A stretch of DNA of 64,000 nucleotides from assembly GCF_014202425.1 (NCBI RefSeq), contig NZ_JACHGT010000002.1, positions 1-64,000 on the forward strand, in the 5' to 3' direction. Below, one piece after another: positions 52,625 through 62,306 of this stretch (position 1 is the first letter of the stretch; the number at the start of each line of letters is the position of its first letter). A program made the position numbers and the translations under genes. The stretch comes from Phytomonospora endophytica (GTDB taxonomy: Bacteria > Actinomycetota > Actinomycetes > Mycobacteriales > Micromonosporaceae). The notes beneath the pieces were generated by a model. It was not told the origin of the DNA and did not search any database. It saw only the letters and a program-made list of their open reading frames with translations.

Positions 52625-54001
52625 CTACATTCCGACCACCGGCGGCGCGGTGTTCTCGTCGCTGTGCCAGGGGTCTTCGTCCTCGGTCAGCCAGGTCTCG
52701 GTGTCCTGCGCGCCGCCACCGTGCGCGCCACCGCCGTGGCCGCCGCCCATCGGGCCGAAACCGCCGCGCCCGGCGCCGCCCGCACCGGCCCCGCCGACCG
52801 CCAGCACGCCGCCACCGGCGCCCACCGGACCCGTCGGCGCCGAGATGCCCGTCCCGACCGCGGCACCCGTCGGTGTTCCACCGAGACCGCCGCCGCCGAG
52901 ACCCCCGCCACCGCCGCCGCCCGCACCGGCGAGACCGGTCTCGGGCGGTTCGTAGGGCTTGGGTTCGTAGGGGTCGGGCTCGTACGGGTCGGGTTCGTAG
53001 GGATCCGGCTCGTAGGGGTCGGTGCCCGGAGGCTCCTCGGGTTGCTGCTCTTCCTCGGGGGTCTGCTCGTTCTCCTGCTCCGGGGTCTCCTCGGGCTTGG
53101 TGTCCTCGGGTTTGGTGTCCTCGGGCCTGGTCTCGGGTTTCGTCTCCGGCTTCGTCTCGGGTTTGGTCTCGGGCGTGGTGGTGGGCTTGGTCTCGGGGGT
53201 CCCGGTGTCCGTCGGGCCTCCGGTGGTGTCCTTGTTGGAGGGGGTGTGCGGCTTTTCCTTCTCCTCCTCGGTTTTGGGCTTGCCCGTCTCGGTGGGCTGG
53301 TACGGCTCGACCGCCATCTGCTCCTCGGCGTCGGCGTAGGCCTTCTCCAGCTCCTGCTCGACGGTCGCCGCGGCCGCCTTCCCGACCTCGTACCAGGAAT
53401 CGACCAGGCCCCCGACGTCGGTGCCCTTCTTCGCCCGTTCCCGCTCGGGGGGCACCCAGACCGGTTTGGCGCCGCCCGCGGGGAACGGCGCCCAGCTCAG
53501 CCAGCAGCCCTGCTCGTTCTGATTGATGAAGTCCGCGGCGGCCGCCTTGTAGTTGAGGCTGCCGTTGACGAGACCCTTCTGCTCGCCGGTGGCGCTGCCG
53601 ACGGCCCGCGAGGTGTTGTAGGCGGCCTCACCGGGGAACCTGTCGTCCTGCGAGGTGCCGGTCAGCGCGGGCATCGGCATCTTCCGCTGAGCCTGCCGCA
53701 GCGCGTTCTCGGCGACGCCCAGCCCGACGATCACCGGTCCCAGTGCCTTCGACCGGTCCTGCATCGGCTCGGTCACCTTCTTGAAGGTGTAGTCGCGGAA
53801 GGCCTCGCCGGCGTCGCCTTCCCAGCCTGTCCCGGACTTCGCGCCGGGCCGGCTCTCCGAGATCAGGCTGAACCCGCGGTCGGTCGCCGCGTCGAGGCCC
53901 TCGCTGAACTTCACCACCGAGGCCGCCGTCTGGCCGATCTTCTCCGGATCGCCCTTGATGACGATCCGCCAGACGTAGTCCTCCCAGTTCGTCTTCGGCA
54001 T
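52625..54001 (-). CDS. Large WXG-type candidate T7SS substrate with TWLTEDE C-terminus (locus C, eccE side)
   Basis: 458 residues. The helical N-terminus has W60-E-G62 (GWEGDAGEAF). The middle is highly charged and repetitive: about four ETKP units, then DTKPE units, then four DPYEP units. A Gly-rich stretch follows, then the C-terminus TETWLTEDEDPWHSDENTAP and four to five more residues. The terminal motif is the one seen at 22594, 37611 and 57765. It is paired with the 167-residue protein 11 bases upstream. GGAGGGG precedes the ATG. Export by locus C is inferred. Confidence 0.87.
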   Translation of the reverse strand: MPKTNWEDYVWRIVIKGDPEKIGQTAASVVKFSEGLDAATDRGFSLISESRPGAKSGTGWEGDAGEAFRDYTFKKVTEPMQDRSKALGPVIVGLGVAENALRQAQRKMPMPALTGTSQDDRFPGEAAYNTSRAVGSATGEQKGLVNGSLNYKAAAADFINQNEQGCWLSWAPFPAGGAKPVWVPPERERAKKGTDVGGLVDSWYEVGKAAAATVEQELEKAYADAEEQMAVEPYQPTETGKPKTEEEKEKPHTPSNKDTTGGPTDTGTPETKPTTTPETKPETKPETKPETRPEDTKPEDTKPEETPEQENEQTPEEEQQPEEPPGTDPYEPDPYEPDPYEPDPYEPKPYEPPETGLAGAGGGGGGGLGGGGLGGTPTGAAVGTGISAPTGPVGAGGGVLAVGGAGAGGAGRGGFGPMGGGHGGGAHGGGAQDTETWLTEDEDPWHSDENTAPPVVGM

Positions 54002-54012
54002 GACGTCCCCTC

Positions 54013-54516
54013 CTACTGCGGCTTCACGGTGGTCGTGGACGGCTTCGGCTGCTCGTCGAGCATGGCCTGCACCTCCGTGACGAGACCTTTACTGACCTTC
54101 TCGGACTCGGCGTACTTCTCGCCGACCTGGGGCAGCGTCGACTTGAGGTGCTTCAGCGATCCGTGCACCTTGTCGACGTCGGTGAAGACGTTGTCCAGTG
54201 AGGTGCCCAGGGCGCGCATGATCGCCGCGCCGCCGACGCTCTGCCCGAACATGCCGCCGTCGGCGTTCATGCCGGGGTTCTTCGCGGGCGCCCCGGCGGC
54301 TCCGTCACCGATCTTGGCGCTCAGCCCGAAGACGTTCGGGCGGATCGCCTCGGCGGCCTCCTTCACCGCCCGGTCGCCGACGTCGGTGGCGATGTCCCCG
54401 GCGGTCCGGCCGAGATGGTCGAAACTCGTGGTTCCACCGTGGGCGATGAACCGGCGGCCCTCGGGTTTCGGCTCCCTCCGGCCCGGAGGGACGTACGGAT
54501 TGTCGGGATCAGGCAT
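54013..54516 (-). CDS. Partner protein of the locus C large substrate
   Basis: 167 residues. A disordered basic N-terminus (PDPDNPYVPPGRREPKPEGRR) precedes a helical domain with VDKVHGSLKHLKSTLPQVGEKYAESEKVSKGLV. It is longer than the other small partners but has the same position directly upstream of a TWLTEDE-ending protein, and it follows eccE on the same strand. GGAGGC precedes the ATG. Likely to form a complex with the next gene product; no family recognised. Confidence 0.72.
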   Translation of the reverse strand: MPDPDNPYVPPGRREPKPEGRRFIAHGGTTSFDHLGRTAGDIATDVGDRAVKEAAEAIRPNVFGLSAKIGDGAAGAPAKNPGMNADGGMFGQSVGGAAIMRALGTSLDNVFTDVDKVHGSLKHLKSTLPQVGEKYAESEKVSKGLVTEVQAMLDEQPKPSTTTVKPQ

Positions 54517-54567
54517 GGTCGCCTCCGCTCGGCTCGGTCGTGGACTCGTCTGCTCGCCCGCTCACCC

Positions 54568-55740
54568 TCACCACCCGCCCCCGGTCAGTGCCGAGGCGTA
54601 GGTCGCGGGCCCCTGTTCCCCGTCGCAGCGGCGGAGGCGGACGCGGTACATGTGCGCCAGCTGGAGCAGGCGCGCACAGATCTCCTCGATCTGCTCCTCG
54701 TCGCCGGCGAGGCGGATGAGGCACTGCACGTCGAGGCGCGGGTCGTGGCGGCGCTGGTTGAGACGGCGCAGGTTCACCGAGACCGTCGTGAAATCGGCCG
54801 GCAACTCCGTCACCGACGTCCACAGCCGGCGAACGAGGCCGGGCTCGGCGATCCGGCCGTGCAGGGCGTACGTGACCTGGCTGAGGGTGCCCACACGCCA
54901 GGTGTCCCAGTGCTCGGCGACGTCGTCGGCGACGGCCGCGGCGACGGTCTCGCCGCCGATGGACTGGCGCAGCGCGCGCGACAGCTCGGCCTCACCGAGG
55001 GGCCGCAGCCGCACGCCGATGCCCTCGGCGCCTTTCGTCAGCCGGCTCACCGTCGAGGTGAGGGCCCGGTGGACGCCCTGCTCCCCGCCGCCGCGACCGG
55101 CGGCGACCGGCGCGGCGTCGCGCACGTCGAGGCGCGCCACACACCAGCTCTCCCGGTGCGCCACCGTCTGAAAACCATCGAGAAGCTCCCTATAGGACTG
55201 TGCACAGGGGACGTCGTGGTCGAGGCCGGTGCTCGGCGCGGGCACCGTCTGGGTCAGCATCTGCAGACTCGACACCGGCGCGCCGCTGTGCGCCAGGACG
55301 CCCGCGAGCACCTCGAAGACGGCGGCCTGCGACTCGGCCGTGTCGACCGCCATCGCCGAGTACCAGCCGGATCCGTCGAAGGCGACGCCCAGATTCCCGC
55401 CGCGCTCGGTGATCGTCGCCAGTCTCGGGCGGGGTCCGAACTCGGCGAGGCCGTCGGTGACGGCGACCGTCGCGAGCTCCCGTCCGGCGGCGAGACGCCC
55501 GTCGACGCGCCTGCGGCGCCGCAATCGTTGCCATACCGTGACCGACGCGTACCACCAGCGGCCCCCGCTGCGCCCGAAAGTGACCACCAGGACCACCAGG
55601 GCGACGGCCGCCACGGTGATGAACCAGGGGCGCGGCAGACCCGTCGCGAGGAGCGCCCCGGCGCACATCAGTTCCAGCACGATGAGCTGCGCGGCGGTGA
55701 ACACACCGACCCTCACTCGACTCCCCGAAGTGGTCGCCAT
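54568..55740 (-). CDS. eccE: Type VII secretion membrane protein EccE (locus C)
   Basis: 390 residues. TM helices near 13-32 (VFTAAQLIVLELMCAGALLA) and 38-54 (WFITVAAVALVVLVVTF) are followed by GGRWWYASV, matching the GGRWLYQSV of the locus A EccE, and a soluble domain ending TTVSVNLRRLNQRR ... CDGEQGPATYASALTGG. AAAGGAT precedes the ATG. It is first in the minus block eccE-partner-substrate and divergent from eccB. Start at 55740 chosen because it fits the TM spacing of EccE proteins. Confidence 0.9.
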   Translation of the reverse strand: MATTSGSRVRVGVFTAAQLIVLELMCAGALLATGLPRPWFITVAAVALVVLVVTFGRSGGRWWYASVTVWQRLRRRRRVDGRLAAGRELATVAVTDGLAEFGPRPRLATITERGGNLGVAFDGSGWYSAMAVDTAESQAAVFEVLAGVLAHSGAPVSSLQMLTQTVPAPSTGLDHDVPCAQSYRELLDGFQTVAHRESWCVARLDVRDAAPVAAGRGGGEQGVHRALTSTVSRLTKGAEGIGVRLRPLGEAELSRALRQSIGGETVAAAVADDVAEHWDTWRVGTLSQVTYALHGRIAEPGLVRRLWTSVTELPADFTTVSVNLRRLNQRRHDPRLDVQCLIRLAGDEEQIEEICARLLQLAHMYRVRLRRCDGEQGPATYASALTGGGW

Positions 55741-55915
55741 CAGCCGAGATCCTTTGCGGTCGCGGGGAACTGGACGAGAGGCCGACACACCGGCGAAAGG
55801 TGTCCGCGGGCACGTCGAAGAAGGCCTTCGACGAACGCGTCGGCCCACGTGAAAGTCACGTTAGCGGTAAGTTCCCCGCGAAGTTGTCCCATCACTTTCG
55901 AGGGAGCGGCCCGCC

Positions 55916-57274
55916 ATGCGGACCAGACGAGAACAGGTGCAGGCACAGCGATTCGTGATCCGGCGGATCGTGTCGGCGATGCTCAGCGCCAACCCGGAGT
56001 CCCTCGAACTGCCGATGCGGCGCATGGGTCTGTCGATCCTCGGCGGGGCCATGGCGGCGGTGCTCATCGCGGTCGGCTTCTTCGTCGTCGGATTCCTGTT
56101 CCCCGGCGGCGCCACGGCCTGGAAGGAGAACGGGACCATCGTCATCGAGCAGGAGACCGGCGCCACCTACGTGTACAACCAGGGCACGCTCGTCCCGATG
56201 CTCAACTTCGCCTCCGCCCGGCTGTTCGTGGAGTCGGACGCCCCGAAGGTGATGACGATCCGGCAGAAGTCGCTGGAGAACACCCCGCGCGGCAACCCGA
56301 TGGGCATCGTCGGCGCACCGGAATCGGTGCCGGACAAGAAGTTCCTGCTCACCATGCCCTGGCAGGTGTGCAGTGCGGTGTCCCCGGCCGCCGAGAACAG
56401 GCTCGCCACCCGCGTGATCCTCGGCGCCGCGACCGATCCGGCCAGCGACCTGGCCGGGCGCGCGGTCCTGCTCACCACCGCCGGCCAGTACTACCTGCTG
56501 TGGAACGACCGGCTCTACCAGGTCCCCGAGCAGGACCGGACCCTGCCCGCGATCGGCATGTCGACCGCCGACGCCGTCGAGGTCACTCCCCTGCTGCTCA
56601 ACGCGATCGAGACCGGGCCGGTCCTGTCGATCCCCATCGCCGACGCGGGCCGGCCCGCCCGCGAACTCGGTGGGGAACCCCGCGTCAACGGCGACGTCTT
56701 CAAAGTCGAGACGCGCTTCTACGTCCTCGACGCCGCCGGACTCCACCTCATCGGCGAACTCGCCGCGAAGATCCTCGGGTGGACCGAAGGCGGTCCGCAG
56801 CTCAGCGCCGCCGACGTGACCGCCAACCAGAGCGCCACGCCGGTCGAGCCGGAGCGCTTCCCGCAGACCGTGCCGCAGCTGGCGCCGATCGACCGGGATC
56901 AGAGCATCGCCGTGTGCGGTGCCCACAGTGGACAGGCGACGGCCAACGGGACCGCGTTCAGCGCCCAGGTCCACTCCCCCGTCACCGGAACCCTCACCGA
57001 GGGCGTGCCCCCGACCGTCGCCGGTACCGACCCGACCAAGACCGCCGAGTACGTCTGGCAGCCCGGCGGAACCGGCGTCCTCGCCCGCGCCATCGCCGCC
57101 GACGGGAACACCGGCGGAACGGTCTACCTCGTCACCAACGGCGTGAAATACGCCCTCACGCCCGACGCGGTCACGCGCCTCGGATTCGGTGGATCCGAAC
57201 CGCAGCCGGTGTTCGAGTCCTACCTCGCGCTGGTCCCGTCGGGGCCCGCGCTGACCGCCCTTCCGGTCATCTGA
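55916..57274 (+). CDS. eccB: ESX membrane protein EccB (locus C)
   Basis: 452 residues. N-terminus RTRREQVQAQRFVIRRIVSAM, one TM helix (AAVLIAVGFFVVGFLF) and an extracytoplasmic domain with PMLNFASARLFV and cysteines in WQVCSAV and AVCGAHS. It is clearly closest to the locus B EccB. GAGGGAG lies upstream of the ATG. It is followed 82 bases later by the small-protein/substrate pair, the same order as in locus B. Confidence 0.95.
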   Translation: MRTRREQVQAQRFVIRRIVSAMLSANPESLELPMRRMGLSILGGAMAAVLIAVGFFVVGFLFPGGATAWKENGTIVIEQETGATYVYNQGTLVPMLNFASARLFVESDAPKVMTIRQKSLENTPRGNPMGIVGAPESVPDKKFLLTMPWQVCSAVSPAAENRLATRVILGAATDPASDLAGRAVLLTTAGQYYLLWNDRLYQVPEQDRTLPAIGMSTADAVEVTPLLLNAIETGPVLSIPIADAGRPARELGGEPRVNGDVFKVETRFYVLDAAGLHLIGELAAKILGWTEGGPQLSAADVTANQSATPVEPERFPQTVPQLAPIDRDQSIAVCGAHSGQATANGTAFSAQVHSPVTGTLTEGVPPTVAGTDPTKTAEYVWQPGGTGVLARAIAADGNTGGTVYLVTNGVKYALTPDAVTRLGFGGSEPQPVFESYLALVPSGPALTALPVI

Positions 57275-57356
57275 GCAAGATCCACTAGGGGACAGCCGCA
57301 CCATCCACTTTGTTCTATCCTGGCGCCCACACTCCTCATTTCCAGGGAGGCAGCAC

Positions 57357-57761
57357 ATGTTGGGTCCCACCGCGGCCGACGGCGTCATCGACGTGAACAT
57401 CGACGCGCTCGAAGAGTTCATGCAGATCTTCGAGCAGCTCCAGGCGCTACAGACCTCCGCCCACGGGTCGGTGCACAGCACGAAGGCGGCGGGCCTCGGA
57501 CAGTTCGAGGACGCCGTCACGGTCGCGACCGAGCATGCCCGGCTGCGCACCGAGCACATGGCCCGCCTCAAGCGGCTCCTCGCCGCGCTCAAGGCGTCCG
57601 AAAGGGCCACGGCGCAGGTGATCGTCGACTACGAGGAGTCCGACAACGTCGCCAAGACGAACATGAACTCGTTCCTGGCGACCCTCACCCCCGGTCCCGG
57701 TGTCGTCGGCACCGGCGACGCGCCCGGCATGATCGCCGGTCACGGCCCGAAGGAGGCCTAA
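57357..57761 (+). CDS. Small helical partner protein (locus C, downstream pair)
   Basis: 134 residues, helical. The family pattern AGLGQF ... EHARLRTEHMARL ... ATAQVIVDYEES matches 24367 and 37255; a Gly/Pro-rich tail of ~20 residues is extra. GGGAGG lies six bases before the ATG. The next gene starts three bases after the stop with its RBS inside this gene, so the two are coupled. Probable heterodimer partner of the 315-residue substrate. Confidence 0.82.
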   Translation: MLGPTAADGVIDVNIDALEEFMQIFEQLQALQTSAHGSVHSTKAAGLGQFEDAVTVATEHARLRTEHMARLKRLLAALKASERATAQVIVDYEESDNVAKTNMNSFLATLTPGPGVVGTGDAPGMIAGHGPKEA

Positions 57762-57764
57762 GCC

Positions 57765-58712
57765 ATGGGCTCATACGACGGCATGTCCTACGAGGAGCTC
57801 GTAGCGGCGTTCAAGTCCATCGACATCGCCCCCGTCCGCGCCAGCGCCGGATCCTGGAACCAGGCCAACGGCAAGACCGCCGACCTCGGATCCCTGCTGG
57901 CCAAACGCCTGTCGGCGCTCATGCACGACTGGAAGGGCGCGGCGGCCGGGGCGTTCAGCGAGTACATGGACGACATCCACAAGTTCTGCGCCAAACTCGC
58001 CGCCGACGAGGCCGAGATGAGCGCCGGCATGGCCGAACTCGCCGCCGACGGCGCCTCCTACAAGGCCAAGGCCGAGGCCCTGCTCAACCCGCCGCCGAAG
58101 AACGCCAAGGAGAAGGAGAAGGTCCGCAAGGAACTCGCCAAACTCCTCGGCGAACTCGGCGGGAAGTACCGGGGCAGCGAGAAGAGCTACTTCCGCACCC
58201 CGACGAAGGCGCCCGCGAGCCTCCCCAAGGACGACGACTTCGTCCAGGACGAGCCGCTCGACGTCGTCGACACCTACGAAGGCACCCCGGATCCCTTCCA
58301 GGAAACCGGACCGCCGCCCGGGACGACCCCGCTGCCGCCCAGCCCAACCGAGCCCGTGCCCTACGTGCCCGTCCTCGAAGGCGGCGGCAGCGGAGAAACC
58401 GGCCTCGCCTCGGCCGCACCCGCCGCGCTCGCCACCCCCGGCGGACTCGGCGCCGGCGGCGCCCCCGGCTACTCGCCGGGCATGTCGGCGACCGGCCTCA
58501 GCTCCGCCATCGGGCCCGGCATGGCGATCTCGCCGAGCACCACGCCCACCCGGACCGGATCCGGGCTCTTCGGCGGAAGCGGCGCCGCGCACCGCGGCCG
58601 GCCCGTCGAAGACGAAGAGGACGAGGGCAACCGGACGTGGCTGACCGAAGACGAGATGGTCTGGGGCAACGCCGAAGGGACGCCGGCGCCGGTGGTGGAT
58701 CGGCGGGGGTAG
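57765..58712 (+). CDS. WXG-type candidate T7SS substrate with TWLTEDE C-terminus (locus C, downstream pair)
   Basis: 315 residues, the shortest of the five. An N-terminal helical hairpin has W56-K-G58 (HDWKGAAAGAFSEYM), then a lysine-rich helix (KNAKEKEKVRKELAKLL), a Pro/Gly-rich linker, and the C-terminus NRTWLTEDEMVWGNAEGTPA followed by eight more residues. It matches the locus B proteins at 22594 and 37611 in the VWG version of the motif. GGAGG precedes the ATG. It ends the ESX region, convergent with ileS. Confidence 0.87.
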   Translation: MGSYDGMSYEELVAAFKSIDIAPVRASAGSWNQANGKTADLGSLLAKRLSALMHDWKGAAAGAFSEYMDDIHKFCAKLAADEAEMSAGMAELAADGASYKAKAEALLNPPPKNAKEKEKVRKELAKLLGELGGKYRGSEKSYFRTPTKAPASLPKDDDFVQDEPLDVVDTYEGTPDPFQETGPPPGTTPLPPSPTEPVPYVPVLEGGGSGETGLASAAPAALATPGGLGAGGAPGYSPGMSATGLSSAIGPGMAISPSTTPTRTGSGLFGGSGAAHRGRPVEDEEDEGNRTWLTEDEMVWGNAEGTPAPVVDRRG

Positions 58713-58785
58713 TGGGCGGTGGTGCGGGTGAAGGCGCGTCGGCCGCCACGCCTCAAGCGGCGGAGTTCGACCTCGCGTGCCGTTC

Positions 58786-58810
58786 GGCCGGGCGGCTGAG
58801 CCGCCCGGCC
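58786..58810. terminator. Hairpin between the last ESX gene and ileS
   Basis: GGCCGGGCGGC (58786-58796) pairs with GCCGCCCGGCC (58800-58810) around TGA. It sits in the gap between convergent stops at 58712 and 58818. There is no T-run. Confidence 0.6.
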
Positions 58811-58817
58811 CCGGCCC

Positions 58818-61800
58818 TCAGCCTCGGACCTTCTCCACCCTCACCCTCACCACAACGCCGTCCCCCGCCTCACCGCTGAACGCGTCGGCTGCCAAGGGCG
58901 CGAACTCCAGCGTCGAGGTCAGCGTCTCGCCCGTCACGAACTCGTGGTGGGTCTCCACCGCCGCCCGGACGTCGGCCGGCAGGTCCGCGGTGAGCGCGAT
59001 CCGGTCCGACACGTCCAGGTCCGCGTCGCGCCGGGCCATCTGCACGACGCGCACCACGTCGCGCGCCAGCCCTTCGGCGGCGAGTTCCTCCGTGACCACG
59101 GTGTCCAGCACGACGACGCCGCCGTCGCCGGGGAGGGTCGCGGTTCGGTCGGCCGCCTTCGCGACCCGCGTCAGCTCGTACTCCCCTTCGCGCAGCTCGA
59201 CTCCGCCGGCGGTGACGACGTCGTCGGCGACCGACCAGTCACCGGCCTTCACGGCCTTGATCACCCGCTGCACGTCCTTGCCGAGGCGGGGACCGAGGGC
59301 TCGTGGGACGAGGCTCAGCGTGCGCTCGGAGTAGTCGCTCAGGTCCTCGGTGAACTCCACCGACTTGACGTTGACCTCGTCGGCGATGAGGCCCGCGAAG
59401 GGACGCAGCCGTTCGGCGCCCGGCGCGGCCACCGTCAGCGACGCCAGCGGCAGCCGCACTCGCAGGCGCGTCGACTTGCGCAGCGACAGCGCCGCCGAGC
59501 AGACCTCGCGCACGGCGTCCATCGTGCGCACCAGTTCGGCGTCGGCGTCGGCGGCGCCGAATTCCTCGCGCGACGGCCAGTCGGTGAGGTGCACCGAGCG
59601 GCCGCCGGTCAGGCCGCGCCAGACGTCCTCGGTGAGCAGCGGCAACAGAGGCGCGGCGATCCGGCAGACCGTCTCCAGAACCGTTGACAGCACGTCGAAC
59701 GCGCGCCGGTCGCCCTGCCAGAACCGGTCCCTGGAACGGCGCACGTACCAGTTGGTGAGCGCGTCCAGGAACGCCCGCACCGACTGCGCCGAACCCGACA
59801 GGTCGAAGGCACCCATCCGCGCGTCGACCTCGTCGCGCAGGACGAGGGTCTTGGCGAGGATGTAGCGGTCCAGGAGATGCTCGGAGGCCAGCGCGCCCGA
59901 CCGTGCCGAACGCGGTGTGGCGTCGTAGCCCTCGGCGTTGGCGTAGAGGGTGAAGAAGTACCAGACGTTCCACAGTGGAAGCAGCACCTGCCTTACCGCG
60001 TCACGGATCCCGGCCTCGCTGACGACCATGTCGCCGCCGCGGACGACTGGCGAGGAGACCAGCAGCCAGCGCATCGCGTCGGCGCCGTAGCTGTCGAAGA
60101 CCTCGTAGACGTCGGGATAGTTGCGCAGGCTCTTCGACATCTTGCGGCCGTCGTCACCGAGCAGCGTGCCGTGCACGACGCAGTCGCGGAACGCGGGCCG
60201 GTCGAACAGGGCCGTGGCCAGCACGTGCATCGTGTAGAACCAGCCGCGCGTCTGCGGGGTGTACTCGACGATGAAGTCGCCCGGGTAGTGCTGCTCGAAC
60301 CATTCGCGGTTGTCGAAGGGATAGTGCACCTGCGCGAAGGGCATCGAGCCCGACTCGAACCAGCAGTCGAGGACCTCCGGCACGCGTCGCATCGTCGAGC
60401 GGCCCGTCGGGTCGTCGGGGTTGGGGCGGGTCAGCTCGTCGATGAAGGGCCGGTGCAGATCCGTTGGGCGGACCCCGAAGTCGGCTTCGAGCTCGTCGAG
60501 CGAACCGTAGACGTCGACGCGCGGATGGGCCGGGTCGTCGGACACCCACACCGGGATCGGCGAGCCCCAGAAGCGGTTGCGGGAGATGGACCAGTCGCGG
60601 GCGCCTTCGAGCCACTTGCCGAACTGGCCGTCCTTGATGTGCTCGGGCGTCCAGTTGATCTCGCCGTTGAGGGCGACCATGCGCTCGCGGAACTCGGTGA
60701 CCGCGACGAACCAGCTGGACACGGCCTTGTAGACCAGCGGCGTGTCGCAGCGCCAGCAGTGCGGGTAGGAGTGCGTGTAACCCTCGTGGCGCAGGACGAC
60801 ACCGCGCCCCTTGAGTTCGGCGACGATCGGCTTGTTCGCGTCGAAGACCTGCATCCCCTGGTACGGCGGGACCAGGGCGGTGAAGCGGGTGTGCTCGTCG
60901 ACGGTCATCACCGTCGGGATGCCGACGGAGGCGCACGCGTTCTGGTCGTCCTCGCCGAAGGCGGGCGCCATGTGGACGACGCCCGTCCCGTCCTCATCGG
61001 ACACGAAGTCGGCGGCGATGACCTGGAAGGCGTTCGGGGTGTCGGCGAGGAAGCCGAACAGTGGCGTGTAGCGGCGCCCGGCGAGGTCGCGGCCCTTGAG
61101 TTCGGCGACGACGGTCGCCTCGCCCAGTTCCCTTTCGTAGGCGGCGAAGCGGGACTTGCCGATGACGTAGCGGGTCCCGTCGAGTTCGACGACGAGATAG
61201 TCGAGGTCCGGGCCGACGGCGGCGGCGAGGTTCGACGGGAGCGTCCAGGGCGTCGTCGTCCACACGAGGAGCCGCTCGCCGGTGTCGAGTTCGAAGCCGA
61301 CGGTGAGGGCGGGGTCGGTGCGGTCGCGGTAGACGTCGTCCATGCGCGTCTCGGTGTTGCTCAGTGGTGTCTCGCAGCGCCAGCAGTAGGCGAGGACGCG
61401 GTAGCCCTCGTAGATCAATCCCTTGTCGTGGAGGGATTTGAAGGCCCACATGACGCTTTCCATGTAGTCCAGGTCGAGGGTCTTGTAGTCGTTGGCGAAG
61501 TCCACCCAGCGGGCCTGGCGGGTGACGTAGCGTTCCCATTCGCCGGTGTAGCGGAAGACGGATTCGCGGACGGCCTCGTTGAACTTGCCGAGGCCGAGTT
61601 CGAGGATCTCGGCCTTCGTGGAGATGCCGAGTTGCTTCTCGGCCTCGACTTCGGCGGGCAGGCCGTGGCAGTCCCAGCCGAAGCGGCGTTCGACGCGGCG
61701 GCCGCGCATGGTCTGGAAGCGGGGGACGGCGTCTTTGATGTAGCCGGTGAGGAGGTGCCCGTAGTGGGGCAGTCCGTTGGCGAAGGGCGGTCCGTCGTAG

Positions 61801-61964
61801 AAGACGAACTCGTTGGCGCCGTCGGACCCGGCGGGCCGGCGGTCGATCGAGGCCTGGAAGGTCCCGTCGGCATCCCAGAAGTCGAGGATGCGCCGCTCGA
61901 CCTCGGGCAGCTTGGGACTCGCGGGCACCCCCCGCGTCGGGTCGTCCTTGGGATACGCGGCCAC
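58818..61964 (-). CDS. ileS: Isoleucyl-tRNA synthetase
   Basis: 1048 residues from the GTG at 61964; GAAGGAG six bases upstream decides against a GTG eight codons earlier. Class I signatures HYGH (67-70) and KMSKS (608-612) are present, with the [18 protein letters not shown] segment, the editing insertion and a long C-terminal anticodon-binding region. It charges tRNA-Ile with isoleucine in the cytosol. The length fits the long actinobacterial type. It is controlled by the T-box leader at 61971-62185. No neighbour is functionally linked; the ESX region ends just before it. Confidence 0.98.
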   Translation of the reverse strand: MAAYPKDDPTRGVPASPKLPEVERRILDFWDADGTFQASIDRRPAGSDGANEFVFYDGPPFANGLPHYGHLLTGYIKDAVPRFQTMRGRRVERRFGWDCHGLPAEVEAEKQLGISTKAEILELGLGKFNEAVRESVFRYTGEWERYVTRQARWVDFANDYKTLDLDYMESVMWAFKSLHDKGLIYEGYRVLAYCWRCETPLSNTETRMDDVYRDRTDPALTVGFELDTGERLLVWTTTPWTLPSNLAAAVGPDLDYLVVELDGTRYVIGKSRFAAYERELGEATVVAELKGRDLAGRRYTPLFGFLADTPNAFQVIAADFVSDEDGTGVVHMAPAFGEDDQNACASVGIPTVMTVDEHTRFTALVPPYQGMQVFDANKPIVAELKGRGVVLRHEGYTHSYPHCWRCDTPLVYKAVSSWFVAVTEFRERMVALNGEINWTPEHIKDGQFGKWLEGARDWSISRNRFWGSPIPVWVSDDPAHPRVDVYGSLDELEADFGVRPTDLHRPFIDELTRPNPDDPTGRSTMRRVPEVLDCWFESGSMPFAQVHYPFDNREWFEQHYPGDFIVEYTPQTRGWFYTMHVLATALFDRPAFRDCVVHGTLLGDDGRKMSKSLRNYPDVYEVFDSYGADAMRWLLVSSPVVRGGDMVVSEAGIRDAVRQVLLPLWNVWYFFTLYANAEGYDATPRSARSGALASEHLLDRYILAKTLVLRDEVDARMGAFDLSGSAQSVRAFLDALTNWYVRRSRDRFWQGDRRAFDVLSTVLETVCRIAAPLLPLLTEDVWRGLTGGRSVHLTDWPSREEFGAADADAELVRTMDAVREVCSAALSLRKSTRLRVRLPLASLTVAAPGAERLRPFAGLIADEVNVKSVEFTEDLSDYSERTLSLVPRALGPRLGKDVQRVIKAVKAGDWSVADDVVTAGGVELREGEYELTRVAKAADRTATLPGDGGVVVLDTVVTEELAAEGLARDVVRVVQMARRDADLDVSDRIALTADLPADVRAAVETHHEFVTGETLTSTLEFAPLAADAFSGEAGDGVVVRVRVEKVRG

Positions 61965-61970
61965 GACTGG

Positions 61971-62185
61971 CTCCTTCGTCTCTCGCACACCTGCAACCGG
62001 TGCGAGGACGAGCCGAAGCCCGCGGTACCACCTCGCTTGACGCCGTTCCGGTGGAACGCCGTCCGCTCATCGAACGGCTGTGACGGGCCGCACCCGTCCG
62101 GATCTACTGGGGCGCCGCGGGCGCCTGTTCTGCCGGAGGCTCACCGGTGATGGCCGGGTCGTAGCCGTGCTGGGGCCAGTGTAGC
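61971..62185 (-). promoter_or_regulatory. Translational T-box riboswitch of ileS, ultrashort stem I
   Basis: On the minus strand a stem I CCGGCC-ATC-ACCGG carries the Ile specifier ATC (62149-62151), followed by GTGAGCCTCCGG as in actinobacterial ileS leaders. The T-box GGTGGTACCGCGG (62020-62032) has the TGGT bulge for the tRNA acceptor end. GCGAGG (62031-62036) can pair with CCTCGC to form the antisequestrator. The same CGTCCTCGC (62002-62010) can instead pair with GCGAG-A-GACG (61977-61986), abutting the Shine-Dalgarno at 61971-61977. This predicts control of translation by uncharged tRNA-Ile. A TACACT -10-like element lies near 62177-62183. Confidence 0.92.
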
Positions 62186-62306
62186 GGGAGGTTTCGGGCG
62201 GAGCCGGGTGGTTTTTGGAAGGCGGCGGGGACCGGGGGGGCAAAGGTTCAGGTGCGAGCGCGAGGCGTGGCGGTGCCGGCCGCAGCGAGTCGGAGAACAC
62301 CGGGCC

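Noticed and set aside
59877-62150. 757-codon open frame opposite ileS
   Set aside because: It is Val/Gly/Arg-rich, antisense to a complete IleS with HYGH and KMSKS, and crosses the T-box leader.
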